Positions 1 to 8,135 of a stretch of 45,154 nucleotides of DNA are shown in pieces (the stretch's first letter is position 1; the number at the start of each line of letters is the position of its first letter). The notes beneath the pieces are model-generated. The model had not been told where the DNA came from and searched no databases. It saw only the letters and a list, made by a program, of their open reading frames with translations. The translations under genes were made by a program, and so were the position numbers. Source of the DNA: Balneolales bacterium (GTDB lineage Bacteria > Bacteroidota > Rhodothermia > Balneolales > Natronogracilivirgulaceae); contig SKWQ01000091.1 of NCBI GenBank assembly GCA_007128855.1, positions 1-45,154 of the forward strand, given 5' to 3'.

Positions 1-863
1 CGACTGTCGTCGATGGTGATGAGCATGTTGTAGGCCTCCAGGCGCCGCTCCGTGTCGGCATCCATGAAAACGGCCCTGAATTCACGGTGTTTGGCGGAAA
101 AGAGCAGGTCGAAGGGGTATCGAGCGGTGGTGCGGCGCTGGGACTGGTGGATCATCTGGAATGCCTCAAGGATGTTGTCGCGCGACTGGTCAGGATTCTG
201 GGTGAACAGGTCGAGCCCATGCCGGTGGTACCGGTACAGTGCTTTGCGAAAATCCGCGTAATCGGGGTTGAGCAGCTGTGTGATCAGATCGCTCCGGCTG
301 CGGCGGGAACCGGCTGTGGTCCATCCGGCACCTGAAGTTTCGCCCATGTCGGCAATGCGACGGGCATTCCGGAAAAACTCTTCCCCACCCAGCTCGGAAA
401 AAGTGTCGTAATCATATCCCAGGATGAGATTCGCATAAAAATCAAGCACGGAGGCAAGGGGATCGTACTGATAGGCATCGAAGAGCAGATTGTGGTTGGG
501 GCCGAAATCGAATACCCAATTGTTGTCGGTGATGATGAGCACCGGAGTGATCTGCAACGTGTTGTAAATAGGCCGTTCCGAAGACAACAGCATGGTGGTG
601 GTGAACAGCCGGTCGTCGACCGAATTGATGACGACCTGGATGTTGATCCGTATCCGTTCCATCTCCCCAAAGCGGTCGTCGGTCCAGCTGTTGGTCTCCA
701 GGTACTCCTTGATCATGGGTCCCAGCTGGTTGAGATACTCGTAGTCGGTGGTGCTGATCTGGGCCGTATTGATGTCCACCGAGACATCGAAAATCTGGGC
801 GGCTTCGGCCTTCCGTGGCAGGATCAGGATGAAAAGCAACAGAATGGCGATAAAAAAGCGCAT
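1..863 (-). CDS. porD: PorD/DUF4835 family protein, type IX secretion associated (3' end beyond window)
   Basis: This reading frame is open to the left edge, so the ORF track misses it; I read it by reverse-complementing from the ATG at 863. It begins with a signal peptide (MRFFIAILLLFILILPRKAEA) and continues uninterrupted for about 287 residues. Family-like stretches include 'WTDDRFGEMERI' near residue 60, 'RPIYNT', 'YDPLASVLDFYANLILGYDYD' split over the middle, 'GGEEFF' and 'YRYHRHGLDL' near the end. These match DUF4835, named PorD in Porphyromonas and Flavobacterium, a periplasmic protein associated with the type IX secretion system. Its exact role there is not established. The usual length is about 300 residues, so little is missing. 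It diverges from the PorV/PorQ-like barrel gene. Family assignment is fairly sure; a role in secretion is inferred from the family. Confidence 0.85.
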   Translation of the reverse strand, partial: MRFFIAILLLFILILPRKAEAAQIFDVSVDINTAQISTTDYEYLNQLGPMIKEYLETNSWTDDRFGEMERIRINIQVVINSVDDRLFTTTMLLSSERPIYNTLQITPVLIITDNNWVFDFGPNHNLLFDAYQYDPLASVLDFYANLILGYDYDTFSELGGEEFFRNARRIADMGETSGAGWTTAGSRRSRSDLITQLLNPDYADFRKALYRYHRHGLDLFTQNPDQSRDNILEAFQMIHQSQRRTTARYPFDLLFSAKHREFRAVFMDADTERRLEAYNMLITIDDS

Positions 864-1025
864 GGATTGTCGTCGGTTTGTGAGGTCAGCTGAAAGGATT
901 CGCGTTTTCAGTGGTCTGAAAGATGTCGGGCGATGATCGCCATCCTTCCGGGTGGATGGAATGGCGACATCTGCTGAATATAACGCCTGTTTCCGGCAAT
1001 TTCGCATATAAAAATCATCCGGGAG

Positions 1026-1964
1026 ATGCTGTTCAAGTCAATGATCGGACCTCGATGCAGATACGGCACACCGTTGTGTCTCAATGGCACCATATGGATT
1101 GCCAAATCGGCAAGTATAATACGTGCTTATTCAGCAAATGCAACACGTGGATTGATTGTCCTGATTGCGATTTGCTCCATGGCTGTGCCGGCAGCGGCAC
1201 AGTGGACCATGGGGGCCCGCTCCATTGCCATGGGACAGGCACACACCGCGCTTCCGGGTGATTCGTGGGCTGTCTTCCACAATCCGGCAGCCCTTCCGAC
1301 TGACCGACTGGTTCTTGGCTTCTTTTCCATTCGCTATTATGGTCTCAGTGAACTGGAGGACCATGCAGCGGCGCTCTCGTTGCCCGGACCCGGTTTCCTG
1401 CAGACGGAAAACCGGAAGGTCGCTTTCGGGACCGGCATCCATACCTATGGATTCGACCTCTACCGTGAAACGCGCGCCAGAGTAGCAGCATCCATCAGCT
1501 TTGAACATTTCAGGATCGGTCTGAATGCCAGCTATGTCCATGTCCGGATCCAGGATTACGGTTCCCGGGGGTTACCGGTATTTGATGCCGGTATCATCAC
1601 TGATCTGTCGGAGTCGTTCCGGATCGGATACCGGATCTCACATCTTCTGGATCCCGTCTCTGACGGGCTTGCTGCCGATCTGCATCCCGCTGAAATGGCT
1701 GGCGGATTTTCGTGGGATGGTATCAGCGGCCTGCTGGTGACGGCCGACCTGGTCAAGGACAGCCTTCATCCGGTTTCCCTGCGATCGGGTGTGGAAGCTG
1801 CGTTGCCCGGCAGGTTCTTCCTCCGGGGTGGATGGACCTCGCGGCCTTTCACATGGTCTGCCGGAACCGGCCTTCATCTTGGCAGTTTTCAGGGGAACCT
1901 GGCTGTTCAGAAGCACGAAATACTCGGGTTGAGTCCCGGATTCGACTTTCAATTAACCTTCTGA
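1026..1964 (+). CDS. PorV/PorQ-like outer-membrane beta-barrel protein
   Basis: A predicted outer-membrane barrel of the PorV/PorQ/UPF0164 (FadL-related) type. After a hydrophobic segment ending in 'AVPAAAQ' the mature protein opens with 'GARSIAMGQAHTA' and 'FHNPAAL', the usual signature of this group. Alternating beta-strand sequence then runs to a terminal Phe ('FDFQLTF'), as expected for Bam-dependent barrel insertion. The ORF-track start leaves an unusually long stretch before the signal peptide, and no good ATG lies closer, so the true start is uncertain and may be a non-ATG codon near 1120-1155. It is 12 bp upstream of the helix-hairpin-helix/barrel gene, so the two are probably co-transcribed. 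PorV relatives act as shuttles or scaffolds for type IX cargo; whether this one does is unknown. Confidence 0.7.
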   Translation: MLFKSMIGPRCRYGTPLCLNGTIWIAKSASIIRAYSANATRGLIVLIAICSMAVPAAAQWTMGARSIAMGQAHTALPGDSWAVFHNPAALPTDRLVLGFFSIRYYGLSELEDHAAALSLPGPGFLQTENRKVAFGTGIHTYGFDLYRETRARVAASISFEHFRIGLNASYVHVRIQDYGSRGLPVFDAGIITDLSESFRIGYRISHLLDPVSDGLAADLHPAEMAGGFSWDGISGLLVTADLVKDSLHPVSLRSGVEAALPGRFFLRGGWTSRPFTWSAGTGLHLGSFQGNLAVQKHEILGLSPGFDFQLTF

Positions 1965-1976
1965 ATTCCTGTCACA

Positions 1977-4175
1977 ATGGCTCGCTCACAAGCTTCGGAT
2001 TGGTTCGTTAGTCGCACTGCAAAAATAAGTGGCACGGCTGGTCCGCCACTGAAGGTGCCCGGGTTGCTCCTGATGGCTTTGTTGCATGCGTTGTTTCTGT
2101 GTTTGACACTGTTACTGTCGGCTGACACAGCTCACTCCGGCATTCACTTTGGCGCCGATGGTCGGGATCGCGCAGAACTGGTGCAGCATTTCAGTCATGC
2201 CATAGATCCGGAGGATTTTGAAAGCATGGAGGACTGGGAGGCGTATGTCCAGGAGCTCATGGATCTTTTCCCGGTCAACATCAACTCGGCATCGGAACAT
2301 GAACTGCTTCTCATTCCGGGCATGACCCGCCGGTTGGCGGATGCCATTATCACGTACCGAAAGGACCGGCGTTTTTCCAGTATTGACGACCTTTCCAACG
2401 TTCCCGGTATCGGACCGGTCACCACCGAAATGCTCAGGCCCTGGGTTTCGGCCGGCTCGCAGCGGCGCAGACATCGTGGTTGGGCAAAAGGGATTGGAGC
2501 CCAGCAGTTTTTCCGGTTCCAGCAATCTTTCCCTGCGGCAAGTGGTTATTATGGATCAGATGGCCAACCGGCTCACTTCGCAGGGTCACCTGCCAGGCTC
2601 TATCACAGGCAAACCGTTTCGACAACGGGCATTTCGGCGAACCTGACCCAGGTCAAGCTCCCGGGAGAACCATACAATCCGCCATATGGGTTTGATTTCA
2701 CATCGGCGCATCTCGCATACCAGGGTAGTGGCATGTTCCGGCGGATAGTAATCGGCGACTACAGTGCGCGCTTTGGACAGGGCCTGGTGCTCTGGAGCAA
2801 TGCCTCGTTCGGCAAGGGTGGTCCGGCCCATACCGCACCCTTCAAACGTTCCCAGGGCGTCACACCGTACCGCTCGTCCGGACAAACACGTTTTTTCCGT
2901 GGAGCAGCAGCTGAAGCATCGGTACCGTTGCCCCGCTATCTCAGGCAAACCGGCTCAGAGCTTATCCTCTCGGCGATGCGCTCATCCCGTTACCGATCCG
3001 CTGTCGAGGTTGAAGGCGACACGATCCGACCTCCGTCCGGCAATCCCTACCACCGCACCGAATCGGAGCTGGCCCGCAAAAACAACGTCCGGGAGATCGT
3101 CCATGGAGCCAATATCTCATGGAGCCATCCGAACTGGAAACTGGGAATCACCCGGGTTTCGTACCGTCTGGACCGGCCGGTTCTTCCTCACCCCAACTCA
3201 TCTCCTTTCAATGGAGCGAAACATCAGGCATCAGGGTTGGATGGTTTGCTTCGTATTGGCCCCATCCGGATTTTCGGTGAATTGGCCCGGATCACAAACC
3301 GTTCACTGGTATCGGGACCGCATGGAGCCGGTGATGACAAAACCGCTCTATCAGCCGGGATCATGGCTGCTTATCCCGACGGCGCCGAGTGGGCCCTTGC
3401 TGTCCGGGACTACGGGCCGGGTTACTGGTCCGAATATGGCAATGGCTTCGGGGAGGGAGCCGGTGTGCCAACAAATCAGTCAGGATGGTACCTCGGCTTC
3501 CGCCTGAGGCCCGCTGCCCGCCTCCATCTCTCCGGTTTCCTGGACAGATTCCGGTTTCCGGAACCAACGCGGGGAAATATCTGGCCCGGACGCGGGTGGG
3601 AAGCCAACCTTCAAGTCCAGTATCGGCAGCGGACGGGTCTGCAGCATCAATTCGGTGTACGCTACAAGGAGAGGTCGACGGAGCGGGAGATACTCGATGA
3701 TTTTCACCGAAGAACACGTATACCCGGCTCAACGGGAAGGCTGACCGGACGCTATCAGATAAACTGGCAGGTCCACCAGAAACTCTTTCTGCGCTCACGT
3801 ATTGAGGCTGTCATGTCCGCACTTTCCGGCAACAGTGACAGCCACGGAATCGCCTTCAGCAAGTCTGTCCGCTGGCAGCAGACCCGAAAGCTTCGGGTCG
3901 ATTTGGGCTGGTCCTTGTTCGAAACAGATGATTTCAGCGCACGGCTTTACCAGTACGAATACGATCTGGCACAGGTCATGACGTCACGGATGCTGCATGG
4001 TCTGGGTCGCAGCTCCTACACCGTTATCCGATTCCAACCCCTTAACTGGCTGCTGGCGGAAATGAAATATGCCCGTATCCGGTACTTTGACCGGCCGGCC
4101 GTTGGGTCCGGCCATGACCAGACGCCGGGCCCGGTCCGTTCGGAACTGGGCCTGCAGATCCGGCTCTCCTATTGA
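1977..4175 (+). CDS. exported ComEA-like helix-hairpin-helix domain fused to a probable outer-membrane beta-barrel
   Basis: This is a 732-residue protein of unknown function. A signal-peptide-like segment (residues about 28-53) is followed by a short acidic helical region. A ComEA-type double helix-hairpin-helix lies at about 99-155 ('VNINSASEHELLLIPGM', 'DDLSNVPGIGPVTTEML'). The remaining 570 or so residues alternate aromatic and polar positions and end in 'LQIRLSY', consistent with a large outer-membrane barrel. HhH domains bind the DNA backbone without sequence specificity, and ComEA binds incoming DNA in the periplasm. A similar role here is inference; the domain might instead bind protein. 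The start could also be the ATG at 2073. The 3' end overlaps the convergent minus-strand gene by 7 bp (4169-4175). Architecture is fairly sure, function is not. Confidence 0.72.
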   Translation: MARSQASDWFVSRTAKISGTAGPPLKVPGLLLMALLHALFLCLTLLLSADTAHSGIHFGADGRDRAELVQHFSHAIDPEDFESMEDWEAYVQELMDLFPVNINSASEHELLLIPGMTRRLADAIITYRKDRRFSSIDDLSNVPGIGPVTTEMLRPWVSAGSQRRRHRGWAKGIGAQQFFRFQQSFPAASGYYGSDGQPAHFAGSPARLYHRQTVSTTGISANLTQVKLPGEPYNPPYGFDFTSAHLAYQGSGMFRRIVIGDYSARFGQGLVLWSNASFGKGGPAHTAPFKRSQGVTPYRSSGQTRFFRGAAAEASVPLPRYLRQTGSELILSAMRSSRYRSAVEVEGDTIRPPSGNPYHRTESELARKNNVREIVHGANISWSHPNWKLGITRVSYRLDRPVLPHPNSSPFNGAKHQASGLDGLLRIGPIRIFGELARITNRSLVSGPHGAGDDKTALSAGIMAAYPDGAEWALAVRDYGPGYWSEYGNGFGEGAGVPTNQSGWYLGFRLRPAARLHLSGFLDRFRFPEPTRGNIWPGRGWEANLQVQYRQRTGLQHQFGVRYKERSTEREILDDFHRRTRIPGSTGRLTGRYQINWQVHQKLFLRSRIEAVMSALSGNSDSHGIAFSKSVRWQQTRKLRVDLGWSLFETDDFSARLYQYEYDLAQVMTSRMLHGLGRSSYTVIRFQPLNWLLAEMKYARIRYFDRPAVGSGHDQTPGPVRSELGLQIRLSY

Positions 4176-4654
4176 CGATCATCAAATGAAAAAAACAGGA
4201 TGGAGAAGGACGCGGCAAGCACAAGATAGTGTTGCATAAGAGGAACAAGGTGCAGCAGATATCCGGTGGTAAAGCCCGAAACCACTGCTGCTAGAAATGC
4301 GACGATGAAAGCACCAAAGTGGAGAACGAGCAGCAAGAGTAAATAACGTTTGCCTGCCGATAACAGCAGCATGAGCATCAGAAAGGCAAAAAAGACACTG
4401 CCCGCCGGGATGCCAAGAACGACCACCAAACCGGCATCGGCTGACTGGAGCATTGCTCCGGTTCCGGTATCATCCGGCACCACGTGAATGGTTCCATTGC
4501 TGATGTACAGAAACTCCAGGAATGGAACAAGCACATGCTGATTGATCAGTACCCGGACCGGCCGGATCATGAAAAAATATGCCGGGACGATGGCCATAGC
4601 GAGGACAGGATAGTACCAGCGATAGCGTTGTTTAACGGCATCAATCTTGCTCAT
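4169..4654 (-). CDS. small multi-pass membrane protein, probable exosortase-associated protein
   Basis: A 161-residue membrane protein with about four hydrophobic segments (near residues 14-32, 74-97, 102-122 and 133-153) and a non-membrane loop at about 45-72. I do not recognise a named family. It starts 31 bp after the exosortase gene on the same strand and is the last gene of that unit. In Bacteroidota, exosortases are commonly followed by a small membrane protein annotated as 'exosortase system-associated', so a partner role is the natural inference. No catalytic motif is visible. Its stop overlaps the stop of the convergent barrel gene by 7 bp. Confidence 0.6.
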   Translation of the reverse strand: MSKIDAVKQRYRWYYPVLAMAIVPAYFFMIRPVRVLINQHVLVPFLEFLYISNGTIHVVPDDTGTGAMLQSADAGLVVVLGIPAGSVFFAFLMLMLLLSAGKRYLLLLLVLHFGAFIVAFLAAVVSGFTTGYLLHLVPLMQHYLVLAASFSILFFSFDDRQ

Positions 4655-4685
4655 GGCAACACCAGGTTATAGCGCATCTGCAAAG

Positions 4686-5219
4686 TCATTCCGATCCTGA
4701 AGCATCAATCAGTTTTCCGTTGCCCCGAAGGGCCCAGACAATCCAAAGTGCAAATACGACCACGTAAAAAACCAGGTTGAATGTAAAGTCATGAATGGTA
4801 TGAAAGCCGGGGTACCAATGATACTGTATGATTGCCAGCAGGTAGATGCGGAAAACGTTGGTCAGATAGATTATGAGGATTCCCGCAGGGATGAAGAACC
4901 ACCGTTTGACGCTGTCTCCGGGATAGGCGATCACGAAACCGACAAACAGTCCGATGGTCTCAATACCATTGCATCCGTCTATGATTTCAAGTCCGTTTGC
5001 CAGCCCGATCCCGACGATACGGTCGAAAGCAAAGACGTCATAGCCGCTCAGCTGGAGCAACGCGGCCGTGACAGACACGATATTCCTGGAAACAAGTTGA
5101 TCCAACCTGCCATCAGGCAGGAGCCAAAGATGGTACAGTGCGTACCAGACCGCATAAACCACCAGTGCCTTGGTGATAAAAAGCACAATTTCCCGGAATT
5201 TCCCCTTAGATCCACTCAT
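4686..5219 (-). CDS. exosortase/archaeosortase family transpeptidase
   Basis: A compact integral-membrane cysteine protease/transpeptidase of the exosortase/archaeosortase family. These enzymes cut short C-terminal sorting signals and attach the protein to a surface molecule. The catalytic triad is visible: Cys in 'DGCNGIE', Arg in 'TNVFRIYL' and His in 'TIHDFTFN'. Hydrophobic helices surround each. At 177 residues it is close to the minimal catalytic domain and lacks the extra domains of large exosortases. It sits 48 bp after the NusG-like gene and 31 bp before a small membrane protein. No protein in this window shows an obvious C-terminal sorting tripartite signal, so its substrates lie elsewhere. 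Family assignment is confident; the exosortase subtype cannot be fixed by eye. Confidence 0.88.
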   Translation of the reverse strand: MSGSKGKFREIVLFITKALVVYAVWYALYHLWLLPDGRLDQLVSRNIVSVTAALLQLSGYDVFAFDRIVGIGLANGLEIIDGCNGIETIGLFVGFVIAYPGDSVKRWFFIPAGILIIYLTNVFRIYLLAIIQYHWYPGFHTIHDFTFNLVFYVVVFALWIVWALRGNGKLIDASGSE

Positions 5220-5267
5220 GGATGTACCTGGACCTGCGTGTTAGTTGTTTTAAAAAAAAATACATCC

Positions 5268-5777
5268 TCACTCCTCTCTCGCTGTGATCTTTTCGATGTA
5301 GGCGGCCGGGACTTCCACCAGGATCACCTGGCTGAGCTGTTCCAACTCAAGGCAGACTCGTTTTTTACCCCTCCAGTTGATCCACCTCCCCGTACTGTCT
5401 TTCAAAGGACCATGAGTCACTTTGACCTGGTCTCCCTTTGCAAAACTTCTCTCCCTGACATCGAAGGCATCCGGTCCGATCAGTATTTTCCGTATCAACT
5501 CGATCTGTTCGTCACGGATGACTGCCGGCGCCCCGTTGAAATGCACCGTACGCGCCACCCCGTCGGTCTGCACGGCGTGGTACAGATCCTGCAGTTTCGC
5601 ACGGATAAACACATAACTGTTGAAAAGCGGGACCTCCACCTTTTTCTTGCGGTCGCTCCATTGCCTGACTACCGTCTGCATGGGCAGCCATGCATCAAAG
5701 CCAGCTGCCTGCAGTCGCTCGACAACCTTTTTTTCAAACCTCGGCCGGGTGTACAGTGCGTACCAATGTAGACTCAT
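5268..5777 (-). CDS. UpxY/NusG-like transcription antiterminator
   Basis: A 169-residue NusG paralogue of the UpxY/RfaH type. The NGN domain is recognisable from 'WYALYTRPRFEKKV', 'AWLPMQTVVRQWSDRKK' and 'LFNSYVFIR'. A C-terminal KOW-like segment follows ('GDQVKVTHGPLKDSTG'). Such specialised NusG proteins load on RNA polymerase at their own operon and suppress termination within long surface-polysaccharide operons. The ORF track starts at 5951, but the ATG at 5777 ('MSLHWYAL') fits the family N-terminus and lies downstream of a likely promoter at 5866-5873. It leads the three-gene exosortase unit, an arrangement implying that it regulates that unit or a distant polysaccharide locus. No polysaccharide genes are in this window. 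Confidence 0.85.
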   Translation of the reverse strand: MSLHWYALYTRPRFEKKVVERLQAAGFDAWLPMQTVVRQWSDRKKKVEVPLFNSYVFIRAKLQDLYHAVQTDGVARTVHFNGAPAVIRDEQIELIRKILIGPDAFDVRERSFAKGDQVKVTHGPLKDSTGRWINWRGKKRVCLELEQLSQVILVEVPAAYIEKITAREE

Positions 5778-5865
5778 GATCTCTGCTATGATATGTTGAT
5801 TCAGGCAATAGGTCCACTCCATGTCAGACGATTCACCTGATAGCAATAATATCACAAGTTGACTG

Positions 5866-5873
5866 CAAAGATA
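5866..5873 (-). promoter_or_regulatory. Bacteroidota-type promoter -7 element for the NusG-like/exosortase unit
   Basis: On the minus strand this reads TATCTTTG, a perfect match to the Bacteroidota -7 consensus TANNTTTG. It lies about 90 bp before the ATG at 5777. No perfect TTTG -33 box lies at the usual 19-21 bp; instead that area is occupied by the three CGAAAT repeats at 5880-5906. Confidence 0.45.
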
Positions 5874-5879
5874 CCACAC

Positions 5880-5906
5880 CGAAATGTTCGAAATGCACGA
5901 AATTCC
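5880..5906. repeat. three 9-bp-spaced CGAAAT direct repeats upstream of the exosortase-unit promoter
   Basis: CGAAAT occurs at 5880, 5889 and 5898, each followed by three variable bases, giving an exact 9-bp period. On the transcribed minus strand the array reads ATTTCG three times and begins 7 bp upstream of the TATCTTTG element, where an activator or sigma factor would contact DNA. It could be an operator array or chance; the exact period argues for the former. Confidence 0.5.
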
Positions 5907-5975
5907 GTGTTTCCGTAACTTCCTGAACTCATAGACATTATGAATATGCAATACCGCATTGAATCAATGCCGTTA

Positions 5976-6006
5976 TTTCATTTTGGCCGCTTTTACTGTA
6001 TCTTTA
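5976..6006 (+). promoter_or_regulatory. probable metG promoter (TTTC-N19-TATCTTTA)
   Basis: The AT-rich gap before metG contains TTTC at 5976-5979 and TATCTTTA at 5999-6006, 19 bp apart. Each box differs by one base from the Bacteroidota consensus TTTG-N19-TANNTTTG. The leader to the ATG at 6059 would be about 45 bases. The 281-bp region 5778-6058 is the control region shared with the divergent NusG-like gene; no riboswitch or small ORF was recognised in it. Confidence 0.38.
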
Positions 6007-6058
6007 GAGAATTATATATATTCGATAACTCAATAAAAGCTCATATTACTATTGCCTT

Positions 6059-8086
6059 ATGGGTAAACGAACCCTGGTGACCTCCGCCCTTCCCTACGCC
6101 AACGGCCCCATCCATCTGGGACATCTGGCCGGTGCCTACCTGCCTGCCGATTTCTATGTCAGGTACAAGCGCATGCGTAATGAGGACGTGGTATTCATCT
6201 GTGGCTCCGACGAACATGGCGTTCCCATTACCATCGCCGCTGAGAAGGAAGGCGTGACACCTCAGGACATCGTGGACCGGTTTCACGAGATGAACAAGAA
6301 GACGTTCGAGGAATTCGGGATATCCTTCGATTATTTCGGCCGGACCAGCTCACCCGTGCATCACGAAACCTCCCGGGACTTTTTCCGGGTGCTGAACGAC
6401 AGGGGCATTTTCAAAAAAAAGGGTGAAACCCAGCTTTACGACGAAAAAGCAGGGATGTTCCTGCCCGACCGCTATGTAAAGGGAACCTGTCCACACTGCA
6501 AATATGCCGAGGCATTCGGCGACCAGTGCGAAAAATGCGGTACCTCGCTCTCACCTTCTGATCTCATCGACCCCAGGAGTATGGTCACCGGCGAAAAGCC
6601 CATTTACAGGGAAACCGAGCACTGGTTCCTGCCGCTCGGCGATTTCCAGGATGACCTCCAGGCCTGGCTCGACAAAACCGAAAACTGGAAACCCAACGTA
6701 ATGGGTCAGGTGAAAAGCTGGCTGAACCAGGGTCTTGGCGACCGCGCCGTGACACGTGATCTCACCTGGGGTGTTCCCGTGCCGGTTGACGGATCGGATG
6801 GGAAGGTTTTGTACGTCTGGTTTGATGCCCCCATAGGCTACATATCCGCCACCAAAGAGTGGGCAGAGTTGAAAGGGGATCCCGGTCTGTGGGAAAAATA
6901 CTGGCGGGACGAGGACAGCGATCTCATCCATTTCATCGGCAAGGACAACATCGTCTTTCATTGTATCATGTTCCCGGCCGTTTTGATGTCCTACGACGGA
7001 TACATCCTCCCGAAAAACGTTCCGGCCAACGAATTCCTCAACCTGGAGGGGCAGAAACTTTCGACTTCACGCGGCTGGGCCGTCTGGGTCCATGAATACA
7101 TGAAGGATTTCGAGCCGGATCTGCTGCGGTACGTCCTGGGCACCGGGCTGCCTGAGACAAAGGATGCCGATTTTTCCTGGAAATTCTTCCAGGACCATGT
7201 CAACGGCGAACTGGCGGATATTTTCGGCAATTTCGTATTCCGCACCCTTTCGTTCGCCGGCAAGAATTTCGACAACAAGGTCCCGGCTGCCGGTCCGCTC
7301 ACAAATGAAGACCGTGCGGTGCTGGGAGAGATCACCCGGCTCAAAAACGAGATTGCGGAGTGTTACGAGACGTTCCGCTTCCGGGAGGCGATCCAGAAAA
7401 GCATGAACCTGGCCCGTGCCGGTAACAAGTACTTTACGGAAATGGAGCCCTGGCACCTGCGCAAATCCGATCCCGATCGATGCGGGACGGTCCTCAACGT
7501 ATGCTGCCAGATCACGGCTGCCCTGTCGGTGATCTTCGATCCGGTCACACCCGATGCCTGCCGCCGGCTACGTGATGCGCTGCACATCCGGAATGCCGGA
7601 TGGGACGACATAACCGAGCAGATCCTCACCGCCGGAAGCCCCTTCGATAAAGGCGAAATCCTCTTCAAAAAGCTTGAGGACGATGTGATCGAGGCCCAGC
7701 GCCAGAAGCTTGAGGACCAGACCCGCACCTTGCAGGCATCAACAACCGAGTTGGAACCGCTTAAAGATACGATCACTTTTGAGGATTTCAGCAAGCTGGA
7801 TATCCGTGTCGGCGAAGTCCTGACCGCCGAAAGGGTCCCGAAATCCGACAAACTGCTCAAGCTTACCGTGGATATCGGACTTGAGACACGGACAATCATG
7901 GCAGGCATTGCACAACATGCCGACCCCGAAGAATTGCCCGGGAAAAAGGTCACTGTAGTCGCCAATCTCAAACCCCGCAAAATGATGGGGATTCCAAGCG
8001 AGGGAATGGTACTCATGGCGGAAACGCCGGGAGGTCAATTCAAGTTTTTATCATCTGAAGCCGATAACGGAAGCACCGTTTCCTGA
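6059..8086 (+). CDS. metG: methionyl-tRNA synthetase
   Basis: Charges tRNA-Met with methionine in the cytoplasm. It is a class I synthetase of 675 residues, typical of the long bacterial form. The HIGH motif appears as 'HLGH' near residue 19. A zinc knuckle with four cysteines lies at about 144-161 ('CPHCKY', 'CEKCG'), and the KMSKS loop is 'KLSTS' near 332. An anticodon-binding helical domain occupies roughly 400-560. The C-terminus (about 575-675, 'DFSKLDIRVGEVLTAERV') is the Trbp111-like tRNA-binding domain that usually mediates dimerisation. The start at 6059 places the Rossmann fold at the very N-terminus as expected. It has no clear Shine-Dalgarno, usual in this lineage. The debranching enzyme gene follows after 49 bp. 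Confidence 0.97.
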   Translation: MGKRTLVTSALPYANGPIHLGHLAGAYLPADFYVRYKRMRNEDVVFICGSDEHGVPITIAAEKEGVTPQDIVDRFHEMNKKTFEEFGISFDYFGRTSSPVHHETSRDFFRVLNDRGIFKKKGETQLYDEKAGMFLPDRYVKGTCPHCKYAEAFGDQCEKCGTSLSPSDLIDPRSMVTGEKPIYRETEHWFLPLGDFQDDLQAWLDKTENWKPNVMGQVKSWLNQGLGDRAVTRDLTWGVPVPVDGSDGKVLYVWFDAPIGYISATKEWAELKGDPGLWEKYWRDEDSDLIHFIGKDNIVFHCIMFPAVLMSYDGYILPKNVPANEFLNLEGQKLSTSRGWAVWVHEYMKDFEPDLLRYVLGTGLPETKDADFSWKFFQDHVNGELADIFGNFVFRTLSFAGKNFDNKVPAAGPLTNEDRAVLGEITRLKNEIAECYETFRFREAIQKSMNLARAGNKYFTEMEPWHLRKSDPDRCGTVLNVCCQITAALSVIFDPVTPDACRRLRDALHIRNAGWDDITEQILTAGSPFDKGEILFKKLEDDVIEAQRQKLEDQTRTLQASTTELEPLKDTITFEDFSKLDIRVGEVLTAERVPKSDKLLKLTVDIGLETRTIMAGIAQHADPEELPGKKVTVVANLKPRKMMGIPSEGMVLMAETPGGQFKFLSSEADNGSTVS

Positions 8087-8135
8087 CGGTTTTCATACCC
8101 CGAAGTTTATCACGCAGTAAGCAGGAGCAACATTA

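Noticed and set aside
4686-5219. Exosortase substrate inside this window
   Set aside because: C-termini of all exported proteins here were inspected. The anchored protein at 23353-23982 has a C-terminal helix, but its conserved basic residues come before the helix rather than after it and no short sorting motif is evident.
4791-5771. 326-residue plus-strand ORF opposite the exosortase unit
   Set aside because: Antisense to the exosortase and NusG-like genes, both recognised by catalytic or family motifs. No plausible start context or protein features.
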